64,000 nucleotides of DNA from contig VXBM01000220.1 of NCBI GenBank assembly GCA_013400155.1, forward strand, positions 36,021-100,020, given 5' to 3'. Origin of the DNA: Helopsaltes ochotensis. Lineage: Eukaryota > Chordata > Aves > Passeriformes > Locustellidae. This document shows, piece after piece, positions 25,201 to 38,100 of the stretch (its first letter is position 1; each line of letters starts with the position of its first letter). The notes beneath the pieces were generated by a model. The model searched no databases. It saw only the letters and a program-made list of their open reading frames with translations, and was not told the DNA's origin. A program made the translations under genes and the position numbers.

Positions 25201-28200
25201 GTTCCACAGTGCCCGTTCATTCTGCGGCACTGCCTCCTGCAGCCAACATCCTGGCAACCGTGAAACCACAGAACTGGGCTTTGTGTCTTTGGCATTTTCA
25301 GTCGTTTGTGTATTAGCTTGATGGTGGATGAGAAAATTGCGAAGTGCTGCAGTGATTTTGAGAGATGCATAGCTATTTATTTACTGTTTCTTCACTACTT
25401 GCACAAGAAATCCAACAGTCATTACCTTTGGCTGGGAACAAGGGAAAGTGACTGTCAGGTACACATTTTTTCAAGTATTGTTTGCCTTCATTGACAGAAA
25501 ATATGATTTGAGAAATTTAAAAGATACTTCTTTTAACATTTCTTTAGGTGCTTTCAGAAGCTTTTGGAGAGGACAAGGAACTCACATCTTCTTCAAGGTT
25601 AGGTTACAGACATGGATATATGTCTAGAAAGCAAAGTACAGCCTTGAGTAATGATAGTTACACGTGACATATCTCTTAGTTTGGTTTGAGGACGTTTCTA
25701 TAGGTAGCTTATGTCACTATGGAAAAATAAGCTAGGCAAAAGAAAACAATTTCCACTTTTAGATATCAGGTTCTGTATCAGTTGTAATTAACTTTACTTT
25801 CAGAAATACAGAACAATAAAGTATTAGAAAATTTTGGCTGTCAGAAAGACTGCTAGAAGTCAGAGTTACAGTTGGGAGCGTGTTGTGGTCACTGTCATTC
25901 ATTGTCCAACTGGATCCTGGAGAGAAAGTAAAACCCTGATTTTGTAGTCACGTACTGCTGAGCAGAGGTTTAGTTTAGTAGCTGTTCAATAAATGACTGA
26001 AAAGAAAATAGTTTTTATCAAAAAGATTTAAACATATATAACAGGTTTTGTGACGATTAGTGAATATGCCTCTCCCCATCTGCTCTGAAGGAATGGTTGG
26101 CATGATATTTTCTGTGCACTTTGCCTCACAAACCCACAGGAGCAGCTGAAAGCTGCAAATCTTGGCTCTGCTAAGCAATCCACTGAAATCCATGTGGAGT
26201 TGTGGAATGCTTTTTTTTAGCTACCCCAGGCAGCTTGGACTGGTGTATTGATAGCAGGTGGAAAAATCATTTCTCTTGTCTCATCTCTGAATGTGAGAGC
26301 CTTGTTAAAGAGGGGGGAAAAAATGTGGCCTCAGACTTTTATTTTTAAACATTGTATTTAAAAGATTTTAGGACAACAGGCACAACTTGGATTGGAGTTT
26401 CTAGACGATGTGTCAAAATATAGCTTGCTGTAGCCAAAAACATCAGTGCATTAGGATTTCTGTTTCTGTTCAGCAAGGGCAATCTTTCCACCCACGCAGT
26501 GAAATTTTGTATATTTTTAACAACTTTGCAGCTGCTGTCATCATGAATATCCCTTAGTTGCTGTTCTGAGATGGATTTGTTGATAACCATATTCAGAGAG
26601 GAGGGGCAGTGCTTGTCTCATGAGGAGCCTAAGGAGAAAGAAAGGCATGGGCCTCTCCCTCCTTTCACCCACAGACTGAATGGTTTGGATTTCTTCGTAA
26701 CTTAACCCAGCTGGGACATAACCACGTACTGGGCCTGAGGCTCAGACTGGCTCCTTTTTCTTCTAACACCTGCTCTGCCCAAGAGGATGCTTCTCTTTTC
26801 ATTATCAGTCAGCAATGAGGTTAGAATGGCACGACAGCTGGATTTATTTATTGGGAGTTTCTGAACTAGGTTTTGATTTGAAATAAAAAATAAAATCTCA
26901 GTCCAAACTGCTGAATTGGCCCGATTTTGATTCAGATTTGATGGCCCTTTTTTGAACAGTTTCTTAAACTGTCCAGCCTTGTTTTCTGAGCTCTGCATTT
27001 GTAAACCCACATCTTTGAAAGAAATGAGTGAAGACAAGGAATGTATGTGTATCTTTCTGAAAGTCTTACAAAATGTTGTAGGCAATCCTTAATGTTTGCT
27101 TAGCTATTAATGGTATGAGAAATTTCCATATAGGAAAAAAAAAGGGAATTTTGGCTGAGAGGCAGAGCAGGTGAGCCAACAACACAGTAAAGCAAGTTGC
27201 ACCAGATTTCATTTTGTGAATTCCTGCAATATAGCCCTTAGAATAAATTAACAGATAATAATTAAGAGAGCCTTATCAAATCTATTTGCTGCCTTATGTA
27301 AAAAGCATACATGATGACAATCCAGCTATGAATCACGACATCCTATTCGAGCAGTACGTTTTATATTCTAGATAATGAATTAAGATATTATCTCTGCTCT
27401 AAAACCAGATCACTGTGTCAGCTTTGCCTTTGTGATTGTGCAGCTCAGCTGTAGCTCTCATGTGTTCAAGCATTTCTCTGTAAGACACAGTTGGAGTCGA
27501 GGATCACGTTGACAGAAACATATGCGGAACCGGCAGCCATTAAATCTCTCAGTCAGAGTTTTCTGGCAGGCACAGATGAAAGTTGTAGCAGGCTCTGCAT
27601 TTTTCAGGGAAACAGACTTCCAGTTTCATGTTGGGCTAAGAGCAGTGAGTGGCACATGACAGACTGCAAGAAAAAAATACTTGGATTTCAAATACTTTTC
27701 CAGACATATTGTTATTAACCCAGTTTTCCACTAGCGGCTGTTTATATTTAGGAACCAAATCCCTGTATTTAAATGCTCAATGGAAAACTCTCCTGTGTGA
27801 AAAATACTGATTCATGTGCTAGTTAAAGCTTCCTTAAAGCTTTATGTTTCTGCCTGCATGTTTCTCTCAGGGTATTTCTGAGAGTCCTAAGAACTAGAGT
27901 TCCTTTCCTGACTCTGAAAAATCACTAAGTATCATTATGACATAGTGATTTTTGCTTTAATGAAGGAATTCACATGCTTGCCTCCCACTTAAATGGCTGA
28001 AATACATTTATGATGAGATCCTGGCTGTATTTGGTTTGGTGGGCTGCTTTTTGCCATTGTCAGTAACAGAATGATATTTGGTCATTTTATTAGCTCACTT
28101 ATATGGCATACTGTGTCTCTGTCAGCCAACTGAATACTAGCTGTGTGCTCCGTGTTAGCTAGTGAATTTTGATTCTTTGGGGGATAAACCATAATATCAC

Positions 28201-31200
28201 TGAACAGTTGTGCATTACATGACGTAGAAATACAGATTTACACAAGTACGGGTGTTGGGTCAGATTAGGAAGGTGGTTGATTATTACCAATACACAAGAG
28301 TAAGTACAGGATGGTACACTGATGAAAACTCAGGGATCAGCCATGAATCAGAAAGGCAGAGTATCCTCCAAAACTGCCCAGCAGGAAGACAGTTTGGATT
28401 TACATTGCTGTTGAGGTTTTTGAGATGCTGCAGAAGAAGGTCACATTGCTGTCTCCTTGCTGTACTTGTTTCTTTGCTCTTATATGTCCTGCAAAAGAAA
28501 AAAAGCCGTGCAGGGTTGTTTTTAGGTACCAGCAGCTGACCAGAACCAGAGAAAATTTTGCTGTAACATTGCATACTAAGGCAGTTCTGGTATTGACTTT
28601 CAATGGAGCAAGGAGAGGCTGGTAAACGGATGCTCTGAACAATGGCTGTTGTGCATTCTCAGACTGATAGTGGATGGCAAAGTAACATCTTGGAGTGGAA
28701 GGGTGTGTTTGTTTTTAAATCAGAAAGGAGAGCTTAGCTCTTGCTAGATATCTATCACTGGGTAGTCTGGTGGTAATGCCAGTTACAAAGCAGAGCAGAC
28801 AATGGGTTTTTATTGCTCTGTAGAATATATAAATTGCTCCCATACTTGATGGGTGACAATGTTCAGAACAGGACATCCTTCGTATAAAGAAACCTTTAGG
28901 TACTGAGGCAACTGAGGGGTTTTTGAGGGGGAGCAGGGGGAAGATACAACTTGTACTATAGACAGCAGGTGGTTTTTACCTTCAGCTTTTTCCCTCCTTT
29001 TTTTAGGGAATCTTCAAAAACTTCTACACAATCTCCAAACCAGCTATTCAGAGAGAAAGAACTTTTAGCATAGTGCCACGTCAGTCATATCAAAACAAAG
29101 AGAAGCTAAAGAGGGCTCCAAGCCAAGCAGTTGTTACTGCAGTTGGTACACCAACTGGATGTTAAGTAGAGAGTGAAGTTAAAAACAAGTTTGGGTCTCA
29201 ACTTTCTGTACACACATTTAACCTTCTTTTCATGCTTATTTCAATACAAAATGATATTAGAAAGTTGTTTTTATCTGGACATAGCTTTAAAAAATAATAA
29301 TTATGCCTTCTAGATATTTACACTGAGTATATCCAGATTTTTTCTCCACTTGGCCTTCAATGCAGAGTTAGACTACCTGGTGGCTAGAGATATGCAGATA
29401 TGTAGTTTCATTTATGCATTTTTTGGAAAGGTGAATATATGTACTCCAACTCTGAAACTCTTTAAAGATTTCCAGTATTCTGAAAGTGCTGAAGCTCAAT
29501 TGAATTCAATGAAGTATATTTTCCTTTATCTCCGTTGGGGCTGCATACTTCTTTTACTTTCAGTCAAATCTTTGATTTCAACATGGTAAAAGTATATGCC
29601 TATGGCTGGTTTAGAAACACAGAATACACATAGTTCTTAATTAAAATTACCCCTTTTCACCAAATCCTGTCTTTAAATAATACTGATGCTAGTGTTGCTT
29701 TATCTGGATCATTGTCTGCTCCACAGTTTCTTGTCCACATTTCTGCTGAGTAAGAAAATAAAGAATAGGATATGAGTCTGTAATAACTCATGATGTGTGA
29801 TTCTCCCAAGGTCTGGTGGTTCTGTACACAATAGCTTAGTTTCCAGATAATACCAGAAAAAATCAGCCCCTCTGTACATAATTCAGTTATTCTATACCAG
29901 CTGCCACACACAAAGAATCAAAGGATACAGAAAACCCTTATATAATATAGAAAAAAAATAATCCTACCCCTTAAAAAACTTCACCTAAACTGCTTGTCAC
30001 ATTGCTCAGAACCCAAAGCTAAGTTTTGTGTATTAAGCTAAGACAAGCTGCCAGTGCCAGTGGCACAGTGACTTTTAGATGTGTGCTAGGGTGATGATTG
30101 GAAAACACCTAAAACTGGTCTTGAAAGACATCCATGTGTGTGTGGATGCCCTCCTAAGCTTGTAGTACACAGCTTCATGCACAATGTGCCATTAAAGGAT
30201 TTGTATGTCAGGAAAAAATACTAGCTTTAAAAATTCACTTACTGATGGTAAAGGCATTACCCATTTGGATTAAAAAATAAATGTTTTATTTTATGACAGA
30301 TACATGAAATATATTTTTCCTTGGCTCCAAAGATTTTTCTGTATGTTGCTAACCATTGATTTTCTGAACACTAAAATGTCAAATTCATTAGCATGGGTTT
30401 ATCCACTGGAAATGGGTAAGGAGGAGGAGATATGCTCTCCCTAATAGAATTAGTAACTACACAGTGGTTTTCAACATGAGCTCAGAATATATGATGCTGC
30501 TATTTGGCCTAATCTTTTGGGACATGGCAAGTTCCAGGGTATTGATAATTTCAGATTAAATTTAGCTCTTAAATTTGAATTGGTCCCTCCAGCATTGCTG
30601 TCAGACTAATAGCAGCAATAAGAAAGATCTCTTCCTTTCTTAGATAAGAAATATTCAGGCAGGGCTTTAGCCCATCCCCCAAACAGCACGGTTACTTTCA
30701 CAGCATTAACTGCATGATGACTGTGGGTAAAAAATACTGCAGGCTTTATGCTGGCCATTTCCATTTGAATTTGCAAACCAAATCTGTGTAGTTTGGATCA
30801 AACTGCTTGGCTGATTGGATTAAAAGATGAGACATTTGGATCAGGGAAATAGATTATGTACTCTCTCAGATCTGAAAAATGTCTAACTATTGAATTCCAG
30901 CTTTACTCCAGTATGCCCGGAAGTGGGATTTGGCCCACAATTACAAGCTTTGATGATTGTTATGATACTTTCTATGTACAACTTTATGGGAAATCAGGCA
31001 CCTAGAGGTAAAACTAGTGCCCTTAGGCATGCAGGATGAGAGCTGTCTGGCTGAGCAAACCTGGGGCTCAGTACACACATTGTGTGGCACAGCCTGGCAC
31101 CTGGGGGGCAGAGGGCAGTGTGCTGTGGGAAGGCAGTAGAGGCAGGAACTCTGCTGCTCCCTCTGCTCCCAAAGTGTTGCCTCCTGTTGAAGGAACCCCA

Positions 31201-32051
31201 GCAGACCTACTCGCCCAGCTGATGCAGAGAGCAGCAGGGATTCCTTGTTCTTTGCCTAGTGCCCAATCCACACCATTCTGACCAGACACTGACACACAGT
31301 GTTGATATGTAATACATAGGGAGAGAATGCCAAGTTTTAGTGCTCTTTATTTACAATCAAAAGGGAAATATTCGGTCTATAAGACACCTCCTTAAGTGAG
31401 GCTGAGACTTGCACTGGTAATTAATATAGTGGCCTTGGTGTCTGTCACTAAAATGGGTGAGTGCCTTAGAAACTACTTAGTCTGCAAGTAAATAAAGTAG
31501 CAAAATAGTTATGGAAGAGGGTTCTGTTCCAAGGAACACATGCCATGACATGAGAACACAGTAATCATCATGTGAAGAGAATAAAGCATAATAAACCTCC
31601 CTTTCTACTTCTATCCCTGCTCCCTCCTTCCCAGCTGCAAACACAGCCCTCCATCCCACCCTGCAACCTCCTTCACTGCCCCACAAATGACATACCTTAA
31701 TCTCTGGTGGCAATGCTTCCATAGCCTCCCTTCCTTGGCATCTAGGACAGTGAGACAACGTGGTCACTTCACTGGCATGCTACAAAGCCAGTATTTTATG
31801 CACCCCAGAGGGAAGGAAATTGAATCAGGAGGATATTTATAGATTATTCAGATGGAATTTCTGATTGCTTTGGAAAAAACAGCAACTAGGACTTAAACAT
31901 GAAACTGTTGTACCCTTTTACCTCTCTCGGAAAAGATCTACACTGCAAAATTGTGGACTGTCGGAATGAAAGTTGCTTACACATTTTTAATTCTGTTCCT
32001 CTGTACTTATGCATTATGAAAGCAGAATTCATTCTGAACCGTTCCCACGGC
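22269..32051. other. Long unique stretch, no gene seen
   Basis: No coding region, RNA gene or mobile element is recognised. Open frames reach 126-127 codons (22920-23300 plus; 26702-27085 minus) but lack motifs. Around 28250-28640 and 25075-25500 several frames are open on both strands, reflecting a local lack of stop-rich triplets rather than a clear gene. Segments at 27400-27720 and 30530-30620 are candidates for conserved non-coding DNA by their texture only. A GC-richer patch lies at 31030-31290. Confidence 0.5.
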
Positions 32052-32116
32052 CTGTTCCTATAAAGGTTGTCAGACTAGATGATCAAGATGGGTCTTTCTA
32101 GTTTTGTAACCTACGG
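32052..32116 (+). mobile_element. Old CR1 LINE 3' end fragment
   Basis: The motif CAGACTAGATGATCAAGATG (32071-32090) followed by 'ggtctttctag' is the shared 3' end of amniote CR1 elements (also seen in turtles and crocodilians, where it reads roughly gactagatgatcacaatgg then tcccttctggcc). The terminal octamers are eroded. Upstream sequence is too diverged to place the truncation point. It is probably an older insertion than the other CR1 copies here. Confidence 0.6.
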
Positions 32117-34857
32117 AGCTCTGATCTAAAATGACATGATCACACATAATTTTCCCCTCAGCCATGCCTACTTCAGTGCACCAGGTAGATCGGTACTGCG
32201 GCTGAATTAGTTTGCTATCCCTGGGATAACTGTGCCATTTTTTGGAGAATTTGTGAGATATATAGGGGAATGGGTAAGCTTAAAAAAAGTAAAAACAATG
32301 GACAGTACCTCTAGGGAATTGCATTCTACCCTTAAGTTCTACCCTGTCACATAGCTTCTGTGTAGTGTAAGTTTAGACTGGCTTTCAACGCGTAATCATT
32401 CATTTCAGAAGATGTAAGTAGTTTTGCTGATCACTTAACTGGAAAGGCTGGGCATTTAAAGTTGTCATGAAAAGCAAAACTGTCTTTTGTACATAGATGC
32501 AAAGAATTGCAATTTCATTGCAGAAGGACTTGAAATTTGGAATCCAAATTAGTGCAGAATTCTGATATTTGTGTATTGGACAGAAGTGCCAGTTTCCACA
32601 GTAATAAAAATGAATATGAATAATATTTGTGAAGAGTTATGAACATTGGACAAATGGAGGTAAACAACTGGGTTTTCAGAAAAGAAATCAATTGATGTGC
32701 CTTAAATAAGACAGTATCACACAAAAATTTATGAAAATATAGCAGAATAGGAAACTGCTAATCATTCTTCAACAGCACAAAATAAGAAAATACATCTAAT
32801 TTATGAATTTTTACTTTAAGGTATATTAAAATGAGTGTATACGATTTTCAGAAACATTTTAATGATGAACAAAGCTAGATAAAGGACAAGTTCTTGGCTT
32901 ATTTAAATTGTGAGTTGCTTTCATAAAAACTGCAATAGACAGAGATTTTCACTGACCCATCAATTCTAGAGAATATTCTTCATAGTGCTTTAAAATCAAT
33001 AATAGCAAAGAACAACCAGAATAAATTAAAAGGGGTTAATGTGCATTATACAGAGTAACATGGAGTACTTTTTTCTCAAGATGACTTTTGAGTCTATCAG
33101 TTATATTCCTTGGTCTGTCATCTGGGAAATGTTGATTAGAAATGCTTCTATGATAATATAATTAAAATATTAGAGTTGTAATATTTCCCACTCAACTATG
33201 AACACTTCTCTTAATTGTTGAGTAGCTTTTTTGAGCCACTGCCCTGTTATGTCAGATGCCTTGTCACAGCCACGTGTGGAGCATGCCAGGGAAATAACTG
33301 CAGTCTTACAATACATGGACACATGTTGTGATCTGTGAAGCCATGGATAATAACTCAAAATAGTGTACACATGCCCCTTACACAGAAATGTTTTTCCAAT
33401 CCCTGTATCAGGTTCATGAATTCTGCTACAAGGACTAAAGCATATTTCTCTGGGGACTAAGGTCACTTGCAATAAATTGTTCAATGGTCAGTTAATTAAA
33501 GGAAAAAAACAAAAGATCAGCTAGCCAACTTCCTTTTACACATAGGGACCTTCCAAGATGGTAGGAAGAATCTGATTCTTCTGTTAAGATGTAGCTGAAT
33601 TTTCTAAACTGCAAGAATACCAAAGAAGGATTTTGGAAGGTGTATCTGATTTACCAGTTTACTGCGCTAACATGAATTTAACAGGTGTGATATATCAACA
33701 CAGTATTATGAGCTTAAGATAAATTATAGTACCCTTTTTCAGCAAGCAGCAAACTGCAGTGGCATATTGCACAAAGCTCAGTGTGTTCAGTCACTAGGCA
33801 TTTATGCCTGCTGCTGAAAATAGAATGTCTTTCTGTGATGGGTTAATCCCTCTTTGGCTCTGATCCTGGGTAGATTACTAGTTATAGCATGCTATGAAAG
33901 ACTGCTGTGTAAGGCAAGAATTTCACTTAAGTCACTTTGCAACATTCTCTGGACAGTAGAAGTTTCTTGTGCATTTTCTTGCAATGTGGGAAATAGTTTC
34001 ACCGTCTTTGCCAGAGCTCCAAATGTATATTTTGATAATTAGTTTTTACTATGTATTAGAATGTTCTTAATCATAGCACACTTTAAATTCTAGGGAAGGA
34101 ATCAGTCTTTGATTTTGCCTTAGGAGTTCTAATCAGTGTGTGTTCATAATTAGAGCACAAAATGTATTTGGATATTCCATATAATTTGGGCTTGTTTAAA
34201 GTCTGGGAGCTTAAACTTTGGGACAATACTGCATTGATAACTGCAGTCTACTTTACACTCACCTGAAGGTCAATAAGTATCAGAGCTTGGCAAAGAAAAA
34301 AGGAATATTCCTTAAATATTTTTCTGTAAGAAAAATGAGTTTATTTCAGCTGAAATTATGTCCACATTTAAGGACCTTTTCAGTAATATTTACTTAATTG
34401 AATTTTACTGAAATGACTGTCTAAAGAAGCCAAGTTATAAACTTAAGAAAGTTTACACTTTTGTGTCAACAGCAGATACATTCAAAGTGCTTGATTTTCA
34501 AGGTGGGCTAAATATTTATTTTTTTCCAGTCGGGTAATTTTAAAATACTTTTGGTGTTCAAATCACTATTCTCATGGCAAATCAGCAAAGTTTTGTTGAT
34601 TACAATTTACCATAGCTCGATACTTAGTCAGAGAATGGAAATGGCCCTGTGCAATAACCATGAGTAACCACTGCTCCCAGATACTGTGGGAACTTCATGG
34701 GGAAATATTGAGACATTAGCTCAAGAGAAATGAAAGTTTCACCCCAAAAACCTGAGTTACTATGAATAAAGATAATTCTTAAGTATTTGTTAATATTTGT
34801 GGACAAAAAGGGGAGAAGCACACTATTTTCTGCAGGAAATATTGAAAAGGAGTGGGA
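32117..34857. other. Unique DNA, no gene seen
   Basis: AT-rich sequence without recognisable elements. The longest open frame is 104 codons on the minus strand (33170-33484), with no family features. Confidence 0.55.
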
Positions 34858-35095
34858 TATTGCACCAGGAGAGGTATGGATTACATGCTAAGAATTTTTT
34901 TTTTCACAGAATAAGTTGTAAAGCAACTGCCCAGGGAAGTGGTGGAGTGACCATCCTTGGAAGTGTTAAAAAAACATCTGAATATGGTATTTGAGGACAT
35001 GGTTTAATGGTGAGCATAATGGTGATACTATTTTGGCAGCTGGACTTGATGATAATAAAGGTTTTTTCCAGCCTTAATAATTCTATGATTCTGGG
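34858..35095 (+). mobile_element. CR1 LINE 3' end, truncated
   Basis: Plus-strand CR1 3' terminal region. It shows 'ttgcaccaggagaggtatgg' near 34859, 'ctgcccagggaagtggtgga' near 34927, 'catccttggaagtgtt' near 34952, 'gaggacatggtttaatgg' near 34993 and 'ctggacttgatgat' near 35040. It ends in the octamers ATTCTATG (35080-35087) and ATTCTGGG (35088-35095). The copy is only about 240 bases. A (CAAA)n tract starts ten bases past the end. Confidence 0.9.
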
Positions 35096-35104
35096 AGCAA
35101 TAGA

Positions 35105-35131
35105 AACAAACAAACAAACAAACAAAAAAAA
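35105..35131. repeat. (CAAA)n microsatellite
   Basis: About five CAAA units then a short A run, just downstream of the CR1 3' end at 35095. It may have grown from target-site or tail sequence of that insertion, but CR1 does not normally end in A-rich tails, so the link is uncertain. Confidence 0.85.
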
Positions 35132-38100
35132 TCAAAGAAAAAAGTAAATCAGGGATATTTTTTTTAAATATTGATGAAAAGAATTAAAGTTTCATTTCTC
35201 ATAGAAGAGAAGGATCAGCATCAGGACCATGGTAGTGTATGCTGACATTAGACTTTTCAAGGTCGACTAGAGCATTTGTACTAGAGATACTTGCCAAAAT
35301 CAACAATACCATATCACACCTGTCAGAAGCTACAAAATAATTGCCCTTGAGTGAGTCATGTTAACATCCATGTACTCAGCAAACCAAGCAATTATAAACA
35401 GGTCTCTGCTCTCCCTGCCAGTCATTATACTTATTTGTTCAATTTGTTGCTTTGCCTCAATTCTAGTTAATGTGACTTATGAGCACTTAGTGCATACTGA
35501 CTGGAAAGACAAAGGAGAAAAGCAACTCTGCTGAGTGTCTGGGCAACTGTCCAAAAATCCTAAATCTATAGTGACAGACAAAATTGGTTCTGACTCACAG
35601 GAGAATGCAGGATTATGGAGAGAGATGCTGCTAGCTGGCAAGAAAACAACAAGAGTAAAATTAAACAAAAAAACCTAAGACTGTAAAGGAACCAAAGTTC
35701 ATTTTTTTCTAGGGCATGACGGTAAGTGCTTCTGTAGCAGTTTCAGGCATTGCTGACTGTGCTGGTATATTTACATGATGAAAAGCTCACTTTCAGTAAT
35801 TTCATTTTGTAAACCACACTACATTAGGAATTTTTAAAAAAGCATATTAACCCCATTATATTATATATGAAATGAAGCAAATTATGTCCTTATGAACTTG
35901 GCTACCTGTAAGTTCATCCAGTATTCAGGTGATGACTTAGATTTTCTGAATAGCAGATGTTCAGAAATTGGGAGACAGAAGCTGGCCAAGAAAGCTGCCT
36001 CGGTAGCAGTGCAGGTTATAAATTCAGCATGGACAATCTGTTCTCCAAAACAGAGCTAAAGTGATTTAAAAGGTTCATCAAGGTCACTGAAGAACACTAT
36101 ACAGCAGTACTCCAAAGCACCAGCTGTCAGGACTGTCAAGTCTTGCTAATGAACTGTGGAATCTGCAGAAAATAATACTAATGCTAATTGAAGCCTGAAT
36201 AGCTTGAAATCTAGTAGATCATGGCTATTGATTTATTCCCTTTGATAATATCAGCTTTGCAGCCTGGGACAGTGCCTAGATACCTGTAGTAGTAGTTAAT
36301 CCATTGCTGATGTCATTCATACAAATATCTAACAAGTTTGAAGCCCTCCTTATGAGATGAGGAGTTTGGTTGCGTATTTTGCAGGTGGTGGATCACTTTT
36401 GCTTTTCTACTAAATCCTGAACAGTGGCCTAATTTCAAAGAAAGCATACAAGTGCTCTGAGTCCAAGAAGAATTTTCTAGTTAAAGCTTCTTGTGGGGGT
36501 GGTATGGGAATAATCTGAGTTAGAATTCAGAACTCAGCCTAGCTCTGGACCCAGGCATAGTCTAGGTGTACAACTGAGTTTAACAGAACCAAAAAGCCCT
36601 ACTTCTTGGTTCAGGAATCTTTGCACTGTATGGAGTATGCTCCTTATGCCCTCTTTTGAATCCAGTTGCATTTTAAAATTAAAACTTTAATTCTTTCAAG
36701 AACACTATCCATGTCTAAAAGCAGCTCTCAAGAGGTTACATGAAACATATAACAAACATGCTTAATTTCAACAGTGTGTAGGCAGCATGTCCTGACCATT
36801 CAGAAGGTATTTATAGAACATCAGTCTGGGACTTGATTGTCCTCGAGTGCAGAGGTCCAGGCAGGGCCTCTACAGTAAGTTATGTTGTTCCTTTAATTGA
36901 GTTTTTATACTTTGTAGTACAGAAATCAACTAAATAGGGACCAAAACATGTGAATGGTGTTTGTGTCAATATGTAAAAGATCTATAGGAAGGCACTTTTG
37001 AGTTTTGGGAATGAGGGTGTCTCTCAACCACCCAAAAAGTTAAGATCTTCAGAGTCACTTACTAAGTTATTACCACTGAAACACATATTTGCCATGTCCT
37101 CCCTTTGCTACTTGTCTCTGCATGTACTGTACCACCATAGCAAACGAATCCATTTAGTGACAAGTTACAATTTTGCAGATTTATGATGTGTTGGAATAGT
37201 CCCCATGGTATCTGTTTGTACATATTTTCCAATTTATCCTCTTAAGTAAATCTCTGGGTTTTGAATTGCAATTAGTTCCAACTAGCAAGCAATTAAATGC
37301 AAAATGTTGTGTGATGAATGTTCTAGTTGCATTTATGATCTTCAAGTTTCATTTCATACTATGAAGTTTGTAAAGTTTGCTTGCCAAACAAATCTTGAAT
37401 TTAAGAGTGGAATTGTTTTAACTGAGCTACGCAGTTTGTTTTCTCAATGTTATGACTAAACTTTGCCGCTGTTTTATAATTGTTTTTATTTTACTCTGAC
37501 ATTCTCTGAGAGTAATTATCAAAAACTGCTGTTAACAGATATACAACAGATATGTCTCACTGACCTATGCTCATCCTGGGTAAAATAAAAAGGAGAAGTA
37601 GTTCAAATCTCAAAAAGCTTAAGATTTAAACAGGGCAGTTCAAAAGACACCAACTGATGTAAGCATGGTTAGATTTTGTGTCCTTCCATGTTCAGATCCA
37701 TATTTTCAAGGAAAGATGAAGGGATCATTGTCTGATACAAATGGGAGGATGATCTGATTTTCCTCCGAAAGATATTATTTTTAATACCCCTTTTAAACCA
37801 GTGACAACTCCTTGAGTTTTCGAACACATGGCTGCAAAGAATGCAATGAAAGTTGTCTATTATTCAATTAACTTTTTTTGAATAAGCTCAAGCTAATTGT
37901 ATCACATCTGATCTTTTGATATTTACTTTCCTTAACTCACTAGAGAAACACTTTCCTTTTAGCCACCAGAAGTCCCAAGGTGGCCATCAGAAATGATTCC
38001 ACCTCTGATGCTCAGCCACTATCCCACTTTTCCCAAAAGCATGCAATATGTGGCAAACAGTTGATAACACTGGCAAGATGGCTGCCCCAAAGTTCTGGCT

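Noticed and set aside
28252..28642. Four overlapping open frames suggesting an exon
   Set aside because: Open on both strands at once, no splice signals that fit, no recognisable protein.
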